The position numbers and the translations under genes are program-made. A stretch of DNA of 64,000 nt, taken from NCBI GenBank assembly GCA_023014335.1, contig JAECYW010000004.1:3968001-4032000 (forward strand). Reading direction: 5' to 3'. Positions 11,395 through 22,112 of this stretch are shown here, in pieces; within the stretch, counting starts at the first letter, position 1; every line of letters starts with the position of its first letter. Origin of the DNA: Galerina marginata (taxonomy: Eukaryota; Basidiomycota; Agaricomycetes; Agaricales; Galerinaceae). The notes under the pieces are model-generated. The model worked only from the letters and a program-made list of their open reading frames with translations, was not told the DNA's origin and did no database searches.

Positions 11395-13360
11395 ACAAAG
11401 CCAAGCATTGTACCACCAACCATCTCATCGACTAACGCATTCGGCATACTCATACATACCCGCGACGTGGAACGCCGCATACCTGCATTCAATCATCGAC
11501 CCACACGCATACGACTTGCATGACCTATCACTATCCCATTATTGGATACCTTCGTTTCTCTGCGGCGGCCACCATAACGTCACTTTGACTCTCCTTGATA
11601 TTCAAGGCCCCGTCATCTTTCACGATTCCCTCGTCCGACGACCCGTGACGTTGCTAAATTTATTGCATTTTCGTCACCATTCAATGACCCACAATGCATT
11701 CTCAATCTAATCATCCACATTGTCATGTCTGCAGCTTTCGACATTTCTTTCACGCACCAAGCATTTACATCCGACATACCCAGCTACTCTAATTGGTGCC
11801 GCTGGCGCCTTCACCATAATACTGTGCATTATTATCATTATTCATCTTTCGTTCATCCATTCGCACGCATCCACACATTTCGTATATTCTTGTACGAGTA
11901 TTATTACACACGAACTAGCTTCGATGTCCAATCCAATGTCATTATTATGACTCGATGTCAAACTCACGCATACTTGGCTCCTGTCTGTTTGGCCATTGTC
12001 CAAGGACCTGGAAGATGGCTGTGTGTCTAATTGCGATCTATATTGAGGCTAAGGTTCGGTCAGAGCTTTTGGAGCGCTCATTTGGAGTTTGAACGCTGCG
12101 ATGGAGTTTGACGGTCTGTACTTCGACAGATTCGGGAGAGGAGGAGCTAAAGTTACGTTCGCCTTTGATAACATTTCTCTAATACATACCCCTTGCTTGA
12201 AGTTTGTTTCATCACATTCGGAATATCAACGCAAATACCGGCGTTTCCACTGTCATATGGCGCCTATTCTGCCCCCAAACGGCCTCGGTCACTTTCAACG
12301 AAAGCCGAACGTTGGCGGAACCTGTAAGTTTCCACCAATGGTCAGTCATCGACTTCGAGACCGATCTCAATGGGTGCATAAAGGAGCATCCTAATGCGAC
12401 GGCGGGAAATGCAAAATTAGGAAATGGAGCGCTCTCCATTCTCACCGACTCGGAATCGCTTGCATGCGCGTGTGACCATTGACGCAGCCCCTCTGGAAGA
12501 ATAACACGCGGTCAGCTGCCTGTGAAGTAATGGAGGCGTCAATTGACTCGGGATGAGAACTCTTCTATTTCTTTTACGACTTTCACAAATATGTTTTTCA
12601 TTTTCGGGAATGAACTCATCAATTCTAGGTGCCGATCAATGGATGTCATGGTCAGACGGAAAATACGTGGGGCGAATTATGAATATGCCATTGGGCATCC
12701 TCTGCGAATCGCAGCAACCAGCGGACCCTTCGCCATCTCGCTGGCCTTATAATTCTCGATATTCCCGAGTAGTTGTCAGGTATTTATTTCCTGTCACAGG
12801 GAATCTGACGCAGGCCTGGCACAGATGTTGACCTTTGTGGATCAATTGCTTTTCAGAACGCACTGCTAGTTTTTTTTGGGGGGGAGGAATAACGCTAAGA
12901 GTGGTCAGAAAGATTATTCCAGAATTTCTATTCAATTAACCGTTGAATTTCTTCTTTACTGGCAACTACTGCCACTAGGATGCAGTGTCTGTCTTGTTCA
13001 ACGGACTCGTGGTGGTTCCTCCCGATCAATAAAGTCGTTGATCCGCTTCTCCCTAGTTTACGCTTGTTTGTTCGGTTGATCATCCGATGTCAACAAGTCG
13101 GATCCGAAACGGCGATTGCAGGATGAACCAAGTCATTTGATTTTCCACGTTCTTCACCAAACTTGCCTGAAATTATTTTACCTGATTTCAAGCGCCTTTA
13201 AACACCCTGATAAGTGGACATTCGAAAAAGTCACAAGCTTTGCTTCCGTCGAGGATGGACAGTACGTCGTTATTTTACAAGTTTAAATCCGACGTTTTTC
13301 ATAATCATCAATTCCGTTCGAACTTCAAAAACATCAGCCACAACTACCTCGTCTTCAATC
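11395..13360. other. gene-poor stretch
   Basis: Low-complexity His/Ser/Thr-coding composition and short frames on the plus strand (for example 11720-12030 and 12553-12831) without domains. A run of T followed by G lies near 12870. Nothing here is supported as a gene. Confidence 0.45.
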
Positions 13361-14992
13361 ATGTCTAATTCTCTGGCTCAACACAAGAAATCGCCCATTC
13401 TTAATCTTAATGTGGATCTTCTTTGGCAAATATTCTTGATAAACGCGGACATGGAGTGCGATCCACCTATTGAGGACCGCGAATCTCGTAAATGGCGAGC
13501 ATTAAACGTTGTACGCAGTACTTCACAAGTTTCTCCTCATTGGCGCGGTCTAGTTCTTGCCTCACCCTCCGTGTGGGCCGGTGTTGTTGATCTTGAGCTC
13601 CTCACTTTGGGAAAAGATGAATGGAGGACGGAAGTAATGAAACGAACTGGGCAAGCGTTGCTTTCCGTGAAGGGTGTTGTTAGCGAATTTTTCAGAGAAT
13701 GGCGATTATCCCTCATCAAAGCCAACTGGTCGCGCATTCGCAAGCTTGATATCACGGTGACGATACCGGCAAGGGTTATCGCCCGGGAAACCTTCGACTT
13801 TCTTTTTCATTCGACGAAATACCTTGAAGCCTTCACCTTTAGAGTGCCTCTTCGATACGACGGCTTTTCGGTTTTCGATGGAGGACCACCTCTATTCGCA
13901 AATCGTGCCCCCTCCATACGGGAGTTTCACATCCGACATTTACCATTGCGCCAAGAAGCTCCCTGGCTGTCCCAATTACGCAGATTACATTTATCGCTGT
14001 ACAATATCTTCGACTCACACGACAAATTATACCGCGTCCTTGACAAAATTCCCCTCCTTGAATCATTGCACATAGTCGACGCTGTATCGGGTCTAGCACC
14101 CGACGTACCGCGATCTCCTATCCTGCTTCCTCACCTTCAGGAGCTCTTGATCCAAGACCTCGACATGGGTGTATGTTGGGCGGTTTTACACCATATCCTT
14201 CCTCAAATTGGTTGCTCAGTCCATATGACCTCGACCCCAAATCTGATGGTAACAAGACACGATTCCCGGTTGCAAGGATCTGAAAGTCTTTCTCGCTATA
14301 CCAAAAACTATTTCGATATTCACCACCCGCCGTCCGTCATCCTAAAAGTCAATCCGTTTTATTTCAGTTTCAGCGATAGCCAAAATCAATCAGTCGATAT
14401 AGCCACTTGGAGCCGTTCTGCTTTTGAGATCGATATCGAATTCAATCAACAAATTCCCCAATCCATCGTCCCCATTATCTTTTCGACAATATTCTCTTAC
14501 TCATTCTCGAGTGTCACTAGTTTGGACATGGAAATTGACATCATGGATGACAATCGCAAGGATCCCGGATTTCTCTGCTTCTTACATTCGTTTTGTTCGG
14601 TGGAAGTGTTCAAGACGAATCGCACTACACTTGAACTTCTCTGCACGACTGTCCTGGATATATCCACGGTTTTTCCTCAACTCAGAATTCTAAAGATGAT
14701 TCAATTGGAATTACTTCAATCAGATCCGTCGACACGTTGGCCGTCGAGTGTCTTGGCTTTCTTTCTCGCTCGTCGAAAGGCAGAGTGTGTTCCTGTTGAA
14801 ACCCTAGATGTAACTCTGTCCTGGGATAGTGACGTGAAAGATCTCGGCTTTCTGGAAGACATTTCGGGGCTCTGGGTTACTTGGAAGTATGGAGCCGAAA
14901 ACGGGGAATATTTGTGTGGTAGTGGTAAATCGGATGAACTGGATTTCACCAACAAATACACTCCTTTTCTGGACGAAGAGGATGACATTTAG
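13361..14992 (+). CDS. F-box-like protein, single exon
   Basis: An uninterrupted frame of 543 codons from ATG 13361. The N-terminus has the agaricomycete F-box-like pattern: ILNLNVDLLWQIFLINAD, then RSTSQVSPHWRGLVLASPSVWAGVVDL. The rest is a leucine-rich-like series of hydrophobic lines (LRRLHLSLYNIF, IPLLESLHIVDAV, LLPHLQELLIQDLDMG) consistent with a substrate-binding horseshoe. Expected role: substrate receptor of an SCF ubiquitin ligase. The frame is open upstream to 13214 but only with a GTG, so the ATG that precedes the F-box was preferred. The C-terminus ends in an acidic EEDDI tail. Unlike the F-box gene at 5458 it has no introns. Confidence 0.75.
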   Translation: MSNSLAQHKKSPILNLNVDLLWQIFLINADMECDPPIEDRESRKWRALNVVRSTSQVSPHWRGLVLASPSVWAGVVDLELLTLGKDEWRTEVMKRTGQALLSVKGVVSEFFREWRLSLIKANWSRIRKLDITVTIPARVIARETFDFLFHSTKYLEAFTFRVPLRYDGFSVFDGGPPLFANRAPSIREFHIRHLPLRQEAPWLSQLRRLHLSLYNIFDSHDKLYRVLDKIPLLESLHIVDAVSGLAPDVPRSPILLPHLQELLIQDLDMGVCWAVLHHILPQIGCSVHMTSTPNLMVTRHDSRLQGSESLSRYTKNYFDIHHPPSVILKVNPFYFSFSDSQNQSVDIATWSRSAFEIDIEFNQQIPQSIVPIIFSTIFSYSFSSVTSLDMEIDIMDDNRKDPGFLCFLHSFCSVEVFKTNRTTLELLCTTVLDISTVFPQLRILKMIQLELLQSDPSTRWPSSVLAFFLARRKAECVPVETLDVTLSWDSDVKDLGFLEDISGLWVTWKYGAENGEYLCGSGKSDELDFTNKYTPFLDEEDDI

Positions 14993-15997
14993 GTTCTGGG
15001 GTGTATAGATGAGCGGATAGCTTCAGAACGATTCTTCGTGTAGGCTGTCATGAAAGCTTAATTGATAATACCGCTAGAATATAATCCTACCGGTCCAGGG
15101 CAACTACGTGGAGCCATTCAGATTTGCATTCGATATCAGGATGAGAGAAATAAGGGAGCGAGGTAAATCTTATTTTACTGCTTGCTCTTTAATTGTCATG
15201 GTCTAGTAGGTAAACATTCCGACCGTTCTGAACTTCTCAGCATGGAGTCCGCACTGATAAGTAATTCCGTCAGAGTGATCCGAGGATCCCGAAGTGGAGT
15301 GAGGCAATCAATCATGCGCCTGTTGCCGCTTTACGTGAAGGTTAGGAGGGACCAGAGTCCGGGAGACAGTCGCAGACTCTTTCCTATCGGCTTTTCAGTG
15401 GGACTTCGTTTCTGTCATGCTGCCAGTGAGGTAGAGTATACCAAGAGTATACCGAAACATTCTTCGCAAGTTTGTCTGAATTTCTTAACATTTCTTAAGT
15501 AGGATGTTGGTGTGTTACCTGGAGGATCGCCGATGTATTAAAAGATCAATGATCAACATTTACTTACACTATCACCATGCGGAAAAATGAAATTCCGTTC
15601 GGGCGGACAGTGACTTGAAGGGCGCTTGATTTATAATCTTGTCCAGACTCACACGATGAAAATATTCCGGTGCTTATTAGTCTTCAAACGCTCCTTCGTA
15701 CACAACCACTTATCGATTATCTTTCATGATGTACGTGCCTGGTACGAGCATCTTGAGCGCGTAGGTATCCTCTCCCTCGTCTTGTATATTGCGGGATGAC
15801 TGAGTGAATCTATCTTTAGCCATAAATTATTGTATTTCAGTAACATCCAGGGATGGCGCTTTTTGGGTTAGTCCGAACATATGCGAATGTCCTCATGCTG
15901 CCGGCTGATCGTTGTTGGGGAGGATTCCGCACAGAATCCGTTCGGTGCCACCGGGGTGTTTTGTTTCTTCACCTTTCCTGTCCTCTGCCTGTCATCC
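14993..15997. other. intergenic stretch
   Basis: About 1 kb between the second F-box gene and PEM1. Short frames only (for example 15182-15502, 15853-16074), with no recognisable domain. Confidence 0.45.
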
Positions 15998-16016
15998 TTC
16001 GTTGGTTGATCCAGCG
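15998..16016 (+). promoter_or_regulatory. conserved 19-bp leader block of PEM1
   Basis: The sequence TTCGTTGGTTGATCCAGCG is identical to 18424-18442 upstream of PEM2, and in both cases exactly 23 bases separate it from the ATG. It may be a 5' UTR element kept by selection or simply by recent duplication; the flanking sequence has diverged more. Confidence 0.4.
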
Positions 16017-16039
16017 TCTGTTCACGTCCTGCGCAAGAC

Positions 16040-17861
16040 ATGTCGACTCCTACAAGATGGGTTATGGTGGATGATACAGATTCTAAAATCCAGTACAGCG
16101 GCGCATGGTTCCAAGCTCGTGGCACGTTAGACAATCTCGGCAATTTTGGTGCACCTTTTCTGAGCACCTCCCATGGAATCAACGCCAATGGCAGTCTTTC
16201 TTACACCTTTAGTGGTGAGTTCATTTTTCTATTGGCATCATATTCATCACTGATCACCTTCGGTCTCATCTAGGTTCACGAGTGATTGTATATGGCACGA
16301 GCAAAGTTGAGCCAGGTGGTGCGAATGGGCACGATCCTAGTTGGGCCTGCTCAGTCGATGGTATCAGCATTCCTGCCAAGGACGCCATAGACTTCTCCGA
16401 GAATAATTGGATACTCTGTGAAGCCGATTCGCTTTCTGATGGCCAGCACACCGTCAAGGTCCAGGGCACTGTGTTGAACCCCACCAATACGTTCTGGTTC
16501 GATCGCTTTAATTACGTCCCATCTTCTAGCGTTTCGCTCGACAATGTTGCCCTCTTCGTGGACTCATCGGACCCAGCGATTCAGTATGGGAGCGGATGGG
16601 GTCCTCTGCGAGATATTGGGGAGATGACGCAGCAGAATGGAGCGAAAGCGACATTCGATTTTACGGGTATGTCTGACTAAATTGGAGGGTCGTCTCATGT
16701 TGCTGATTTCTTTTTTTATCCTACGTAGGGGTGCAGCTTAGCTGGGTTTCTATGATACCAGGAGGTGACGTCCCCGGTGCGCAAACTTCTGCGACCTACT
16801 CGATCGATGGAGGAACCCCGGTCTCCTTCCTTCTAGCTGGACTAACAGCCGGTGCGATGGAGCCATACAACCAAATCTTCTTCCAAACACCACAGCTAGC
16901 GGCTGGAAAACATCACCTAGAAGTCGTCCACGGTGGTAACGCACAGTCGACTCCTCTCTCCCTTGATTACTTGGTCATCCAAAATGCCCCAGTGCCAGCC
17001 GGGGCATCTGGCACTACTGGTGGCAGCACTACTGGTGGGTCAGGCACTTCAGTTAGCTCCGGTTCGAGCTTAACCAGCGCAGGCTCGACCGCTTCCGCAG
17101 GGTCGTCCACGCCTTCTGGAACGTCTGCAGGTGGTAGTAATACCGGTGCGTCTACTACATCCAGTGGTGGCTCTTCGGGCTCGCCAAATAATACTGCCTC
17201 GCCGAATCTAGGCTTGGGTTCACACTCGCCGACCACGAAATCGAAGGTTCCGATCGGAGCAATCGTTGGCGGTGTCGTTGGCGGTGTTATCGTGATAGCT
17301 GCTCTCGTCGTTCTCCTCGTTTTCCTGCGGCGACGAGCAAAGAAGCGAGGGGACGATGTGAACTATCGTCCAGTGGATCTTGCCGCTTCCCCGAGTACCG
17401 TTGAACCATTCCATACCTTCCCATCAGCACCGGCATTATACCAACAGCCCTCCTCATCCTCTAGCGGCCCCTCCGTTCCTTCTTACCCCGTTCAAACCAC
17501 TGGAAAGGTTGCCCAGGCTACCCTCACACTCACACCTCAAGGTTATGCGCTATCACCGTCGTCTGGGACCCAATCACCTCCTCCCAATTCGAGTTTCGCG
17601 TCCAATCAACCCCTGAATTCTGGTCACCAATCTACCCCATCGACTTCTACCACTCAATTGCTTCCAATGAACCACAAGGCCAGGGAAGCGCAGGGCTTAG
17701 ATGGTGTCGCCGTGACCTCTGGATCAAGTGTGGGTGAAACTTCCCTCCAGAGCGGTTCCGGTCCTGGGCGCGTGGTTCGTCATGAAGACAGCGGGCTCCG
17801 GTTACCTGCTCGAGAGGAGGAACCAGTATTGGAACTCCCGCCACTATATACCCCAGGTTAA
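16040..17861 (+). CDS. paired-ectodomain membrane protein PEM1 (agaricomycete family)
   Basis: Uncharacterised single-pass membrane protein, 566 aa from exons 16040-16214, 16274-16666 and 16729-17861 (introns in phase 1 after a Gly codon). Two similar beta-rich modules follow each other: one begins RWVMVDDTDSKIQYSGAWF, the second VALFVDSSDPAIQYGSGW, each ending in YTFSG/FDFTG then a V-V-YG or VQLSW strand. Then come a long Ser/Gly/Thr-rich stalk (about 330-400), a Gly-zipper membrane helix (GAIVGGVVGGVIVIAALVVL) with an RRRAKKR stop-transfer, and a Ser/Pro-rich tail ending LELPPLYTPG. No signal peptide is visible; an in-frame TGA lies upstream, so the N-terminus must be exported by the membrane helix itself if it is extracellular. 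PPLY is a PPxY (WW-domain) motif. Function unknown; galactose-binding-like fold is a guess. Confidence 0.8.
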
Positions 17862-18465
17862 AGTTAGCATTACTAAGTTCATGTTTTGTAGCATTCTGTT
17901 TTTGTCGTCGCGTTTGCGATCACTCGTTTATATTAAATTTTTTTTGATTACTTGTTTACCCTCATGCAGTCATGTACTTGTCAAACGTAATAATTTATAT
18001 TAGTTAAGAACGCACAACGACAAATTTATCAGTATCCTGACCTAGGCAGTTTAATGAGCCGGAGCGAAACGGGACTCTTTCTTTTCGCAAAATCCCAGTC
18101 TTGTGCCTCAAGACCGGTACCTTCCCATCTACCGAACATATGACTCTAGATTATTTCATTTTTCGTCTTTGTAAAATTTCGGCTCTCTCCAGAGTCCACA
18201 TTTGTTGTTTTCAGTCACTCTGTAGTCGCACAACCCTACCTGCTTTGTATTATTATTCGCGTCACGTTGTTTGTTGTTCCAATTCCAACGTTTGCCGTAA
18301 TACTCCAAAAACTCTTAGCCTTGAACTTCGATGCTACGAAACGACATTGCCTATAAGGCAACCTCCCGATGGTGGGAGTTCTGTATTCTTTCCCATTTCT
18401 CGTTTTATGTCCATTGTTGGACGTTCGTTGGTTGATCCAGCGACCTTCCTCGGGCTGCGGAAGAT
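17862..18465. other. spacer PEM1-PEM2 with leader block
   Basis: A 600-bp intergenic region. It contains the 19-base block TTCGTTGGTTGATCCAGCG at 18424-18442 shared with the PEM1 leader. No gene is supported. Confidence 0.5.
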
Positions 18466-19931
18466 ATGTCGGTCACTACGAGATGGATTGTGGTAGACGA
18501 CACGGACCCTACCATCCAATACACTGGCGCATGGTTTCCAGCGAAAGGCAACTTGGATAATCTAGGCGATAATGGAACACCTTTCCTGGGCACCTCGCAC
18601 GGAGTCAACACGAATGCGAGCCTTGCCTTCACATTCAGTGGTGAGTAGATTACTTTTTTCAAGATGATCTTTCATGACCTAAGGCGGTGGTGACAACTCT
18701 TAGGTTCTCGAGTGCAAGTGTATGGCTTGAGCCAAATTCCGAAGGTTGATGATCCAAGCTGGGCTTGCTTTGTGGATGGGGTCGGCACTGGAACTGTTAT
18801 TTTCAAGGACGGTTCAGGAACCCCTTCCAATAACTGGTTGTTGTGTCAGGTCGACTTACTGCCTGAGGGGGTCCATACTGTCGTAGTACAGGCCACGGTG
18901 TTAGACCCACGGAACACATTTTGGTTCGATCGCATCAATTACACCCCATCCGCCAGCGTTCCGCTCGATAACGCTACAATCTACATCGACTCGCCAGACA
19001 CAGCGATTCAGTACGAAAGCGGATGGGTCCCTCTCCGTGACATTGGAGAGATGACGCAGCAGAACGGCGGGCATATGTCATTTGATTTCGTAGGCATGTC
19101 TCTCGCCGACAGAAATCCTGAAAGTAGTCGCTTATGTTGTATCTTACAGGAATCCAACTCAGCTGGTTTTCCATGATACCGGCCGACGTTGCGATTGCCT
19201 CAGCTTCTGCAACATATTCAATCGATGGAGAGTCGCCAGTTTCTTTCCTTTTGGCCGGGCTTACTCTCGGCACTCGTGACCAATATAACCAACTATTCTT
19301 CCAGACTCCCGTGCTCTCGCCTGGCAAACATCATCTCGAAGTTGTCTATGGTGGGGATACACAGAAGACCCCGCTCTCTTTAGATTATCTAGTCATCCAA
19401 AACGCCACTGTTCCAGCTTCGTCACGGTCGTCTGCTGGTACTTCAGCTGTAAGCGCTTCGGGCTCTTCAACTATCGCAAGCTTGCCAAGTGTCACATCGT
19501 CACCAAACCTAGCCTTGGATCCGAGTCCGAATCCGACGACGAAATCAAGTGTACCAGTTGGAGCTATTATTGGAGGGGCCGTCGGCGGAATCGCGGTGCT
19601 AATCTCCCTCATCCTTCTTTTTTTCTGTGCCAAAGCAAGGAGGAGGCACAAAACCGCGGACGAAAGCAATCTGCATGTCAGTTTTTTGCCAACACTTGAA
19701 CCCTTCAATGTGCTCCCATCAAGGAATTCTCTCCGCCAGCAGCCCGGGGCCGCGCGAGTCTCCAGCAGGCTTTTCTTCCGTCCCTACAGTGTTCAACCAA
19801 CTGGAAAATACCAGAAGAACCCTGGACCTACGCCTGAGAGTGTGATCCATCAGGAGGATAGTCGTGTCAGGTTACCTACTCAAGAGGAAGAAACGTCTCT
19901 GGAGCTGCCACCTCGTTATACCCCAGCCTAA
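18466..19931 (+). CDS. paired-ectodomain membrane protein PEM2
   Basis: Tandem paralogue of PEM1, 448 aa, exons 18466-18640, 18704-19093 and 19150-19931. It carries the same order: module 1 (TRWIVVDDTDPTIQYTGAWF), module 2 (ATIYIDSPDTAIQYESGW), short Ser-rich stalk, membrane helix (VPVGAIIGGAVGGIAVLISL), basic stop-transfer (AKARRRHK) and a tail ending HQEDSRVRLPTQEEETSLELPPRYTPA, here split as HQEDSRVRLP and LELPPRYTPA. The PPRY keeps the PPxY pattern. The stalk is much shorter than in PEM1. The second intron starts with GC rather than GT (GTAG|GCATGT at 19094) where PEM1 and PEM3 have GT. Function unknown; likely a cell-surface protein. Confidence 0.8.
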
Positions 19932-20341
19932 TCTTGTATTTCTCTACCTCACCCCTCCTAGCTTTCTTGTTTTTGTGTCGTGCTATCGATCGCTCTTCTA
20001 ATTAAATTACCTGTTCCACTAATTTACTTATCGTTTTCGCGGAGCGAGGTAGCTTCGCGGTAAACTCCACCTCGCCTCGATATCTGGTCCACTCGGACCA
20101 CCTCGTTGACGAGTCAGCTCGTCGAGGAGACTTAAAGGGACCTGTTAGAACCTGAGACTTTTAAAATGACCGTTATTGACCGCCCTTGAACGGTAAATTC
20201 ACTGACACAAATGGACACTTAGCTCGGAAGTATAACGAAAGTCAATTTTTGGGCAAGATAGACAAAGTCTAAAGACGAGCTCGGCAGTCTATGGATTAAA
20301 TGGATATGCCCTTTCATCACAAGAAGAGTAACCCCAGTCCT
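19932..20341. other. intergenic, convergent 3' ends
   Basis: About 400 bp between the converging PEM2 and the minus-strand gene ending at 20342. No gene or repeat seen apart from a short GC-rich palindromic patch near 20040-20120. Confidence 0.5.
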
Positions 20342-21581
20342 CTACTCTAACGCAAACAGACCAGTCGCAGTGGGTCGTAACTAAATAAATTATTGATTTA
20401 TATCATCCGAATTCGAAAGATATATGAGGATACAAAGCTTACCCATTCGCAAATGAGCTGCAAAATCTCACGTAACTGCATATCAGAGCTCTCAATCACG
20501 TCTCTGCTCAAACGACGTGTCGCCGATTCATAGTATGTCAGTGTCCCGTTTTTCGACTTCAAGATGAAGAAAACCCAGAACTGCCCGTCCGATAGACAGA
20601 AACGGACTTCAGGAAGCCTAAAAGAAAATGTTAAGATGAAGAAGATGAAAGACGTTGACATACTTGGCAGACTTCAATAATGCAATTGCCTGACTAACGG
20701 CTTCAGGGATATAGGATACTAAACATTGTTCGAGACTCTGGCGTTTAGCTTCAACTAGGAGTAGGATACCCTTCGAAATATCGAATGCATCGTCTCTGGA
20801 TCCACCTGGGGTGAGCAAGCGGTCTAAGAAGGCCATTAAGCAATCCGCAAGAGGAGGCGGATGGTAATCTGACTTACCTTTGTAGTCCCTCACATTGTCA
20901 TACTCAATAATAGCATAGTCGAAATTGCCACTCAACCATAATTCGTACCCTGAAAAGCGGTGAACGATCTGGACCTCGTCTCCTTGAGGAATTCTCATCT
21001 CTGGAAGAATGGCAACACTCCTTCGTTCGACTGAGGCGATCTCCGTCAACGCGAGCAGTATTGCGTCAAGAATCATTCGTGAGCCTGATCTATACTACCA
21101 GCAAGTGTTCAATTAGGCCGCCAATCGCGAAGGTAATTAAGAGAAACACACGTCCATGTTCACGCGTCCATAAATCGTCTTGATTCGGGAGTGGAGATCC
21201 GAAATTTCCGCTTCCATGTTTGTTGGAAACGCCTTGGCTAGCTCTGTTACTTTTACGGGTTCAAAAATGAGGCGCTTCCTGACGACGCCAGCTTTCTTGA
21301 GGTCTTCTGGCCTAACAGTCGGGAAAGTCACTCTCTGTAATAACGTTGGTAATAGGCCAGGATGCGGCGGACATAGGACGCACCGCTTTCTTGACACCGT
21401 CTAAAATCTCTTCCAGCACTCGGATATGCTTCGAGATGTTGTCTAATTCTTCCTCTGTTCCTTGAATCCCATCCAACTCCGCTTTGAGAGCATCGAGACG
21501 GTTTAGTGTCATCCTCATCTGTGAGAGATCGACAGGTGAGTCCTGGAGACTGCGTTTGAGTTTGTGACCTCGTTCCGACAT
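20342..21581 (-). CDS. hypothetical protein with possible PD-(D/E)XK nuclease core
   Basis: Six exons fit without a frame error: 21581-21384, 21334-21150, 21089-20878, 20805-20664, 20617-20443 and 20380-20342, giving 316 aa. The N-terminal 60 residues are helical and charged (coiled-coil-like, RLDALKAELDGI, EEELDNISKHIRVLEEIL). The centre has FDYAIIEYDN, then FDISKGILLLVEAKR and, about 15 residues on, EAVSQAIALLK. The D..(ILLLV)ExK strand followed by a Q-containing helix is the pattern of the PD-(D/E)XK restriction-like fold; C-terminal part PEVRFCLSDGQFWVFFILK adds strands. Family name unknown; similar hypothetical proteins are frequent in agaricomycetes. Nuclease activity is inference from one motif. 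The next known element downstream on this strand is the Mutator-like repeat beginning 530 bp from its start codon. Confidence 0.6.
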
Positions 21582-22112
21582 TTCTAAGGATGGATGAATG
21601 GATGGATTATTAACCGACGCAGTCTTTTTCAACTGCCAGTGGTGGTCAATTCCCACGACCTTTAGGTCTTGGGTTTTAGAGGGTAGTTGGATCCGAATTT
21701 TGGTGGTCGACGCATTCTGGTCGCCCGTGATCACCTCGTGACGACAGTCTCAGAATCAGATTTTCTATCGCTTCCGGCCTCCTTCCTTACTCCCCTCATT
21801 GACAACGCCTCTCGCGTTCATGTTCTAGACATGTTCTAAACAGCGATAGTAAATGTTGAACGTTGGGTGGCCGAGAAATCCGAGCGAATGATGGAGTCGT
21901 TCAATGGTTTTTCGATTAAACATCAATAAGCACCCATTTCCCCGAACTCAATAACGCCTATCTGGAATCAAACTTTTTCTTTTGCTGTTGTGACGTGAAT
22001 CTTTATCATTTGTATTTATTTCAATGTATAAAAAGAAGAGGTGTGATCCCAGTTTTTGCCTGGCTGTCAGCTATCCCACTGAGCAAGGGAGTGGGCTTTG
22101 CCGGGAACCGGC
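21582..22112. other. upstream region of the nuclease-like gene
   Basis: About 530 bp, mostly AT-rich, no gene supported. It should contain the promoter of the minus-strand gene starting at 21581. Confidence 0.4.

Noticed and set aside
11297..11710. 137-codon plus-strand frame after the MYND gene
   Set aside because: It overlaps the proposed last MYND exon in another frame and has a low-complexity His/Ser/Leu composition without a domain.
13214..13360. Longer N-terminus of the second F-box protein
   Set aside because: The extension starts at GTG and has no F-box-like sequence; ATG 13361 directly precedes the domain.
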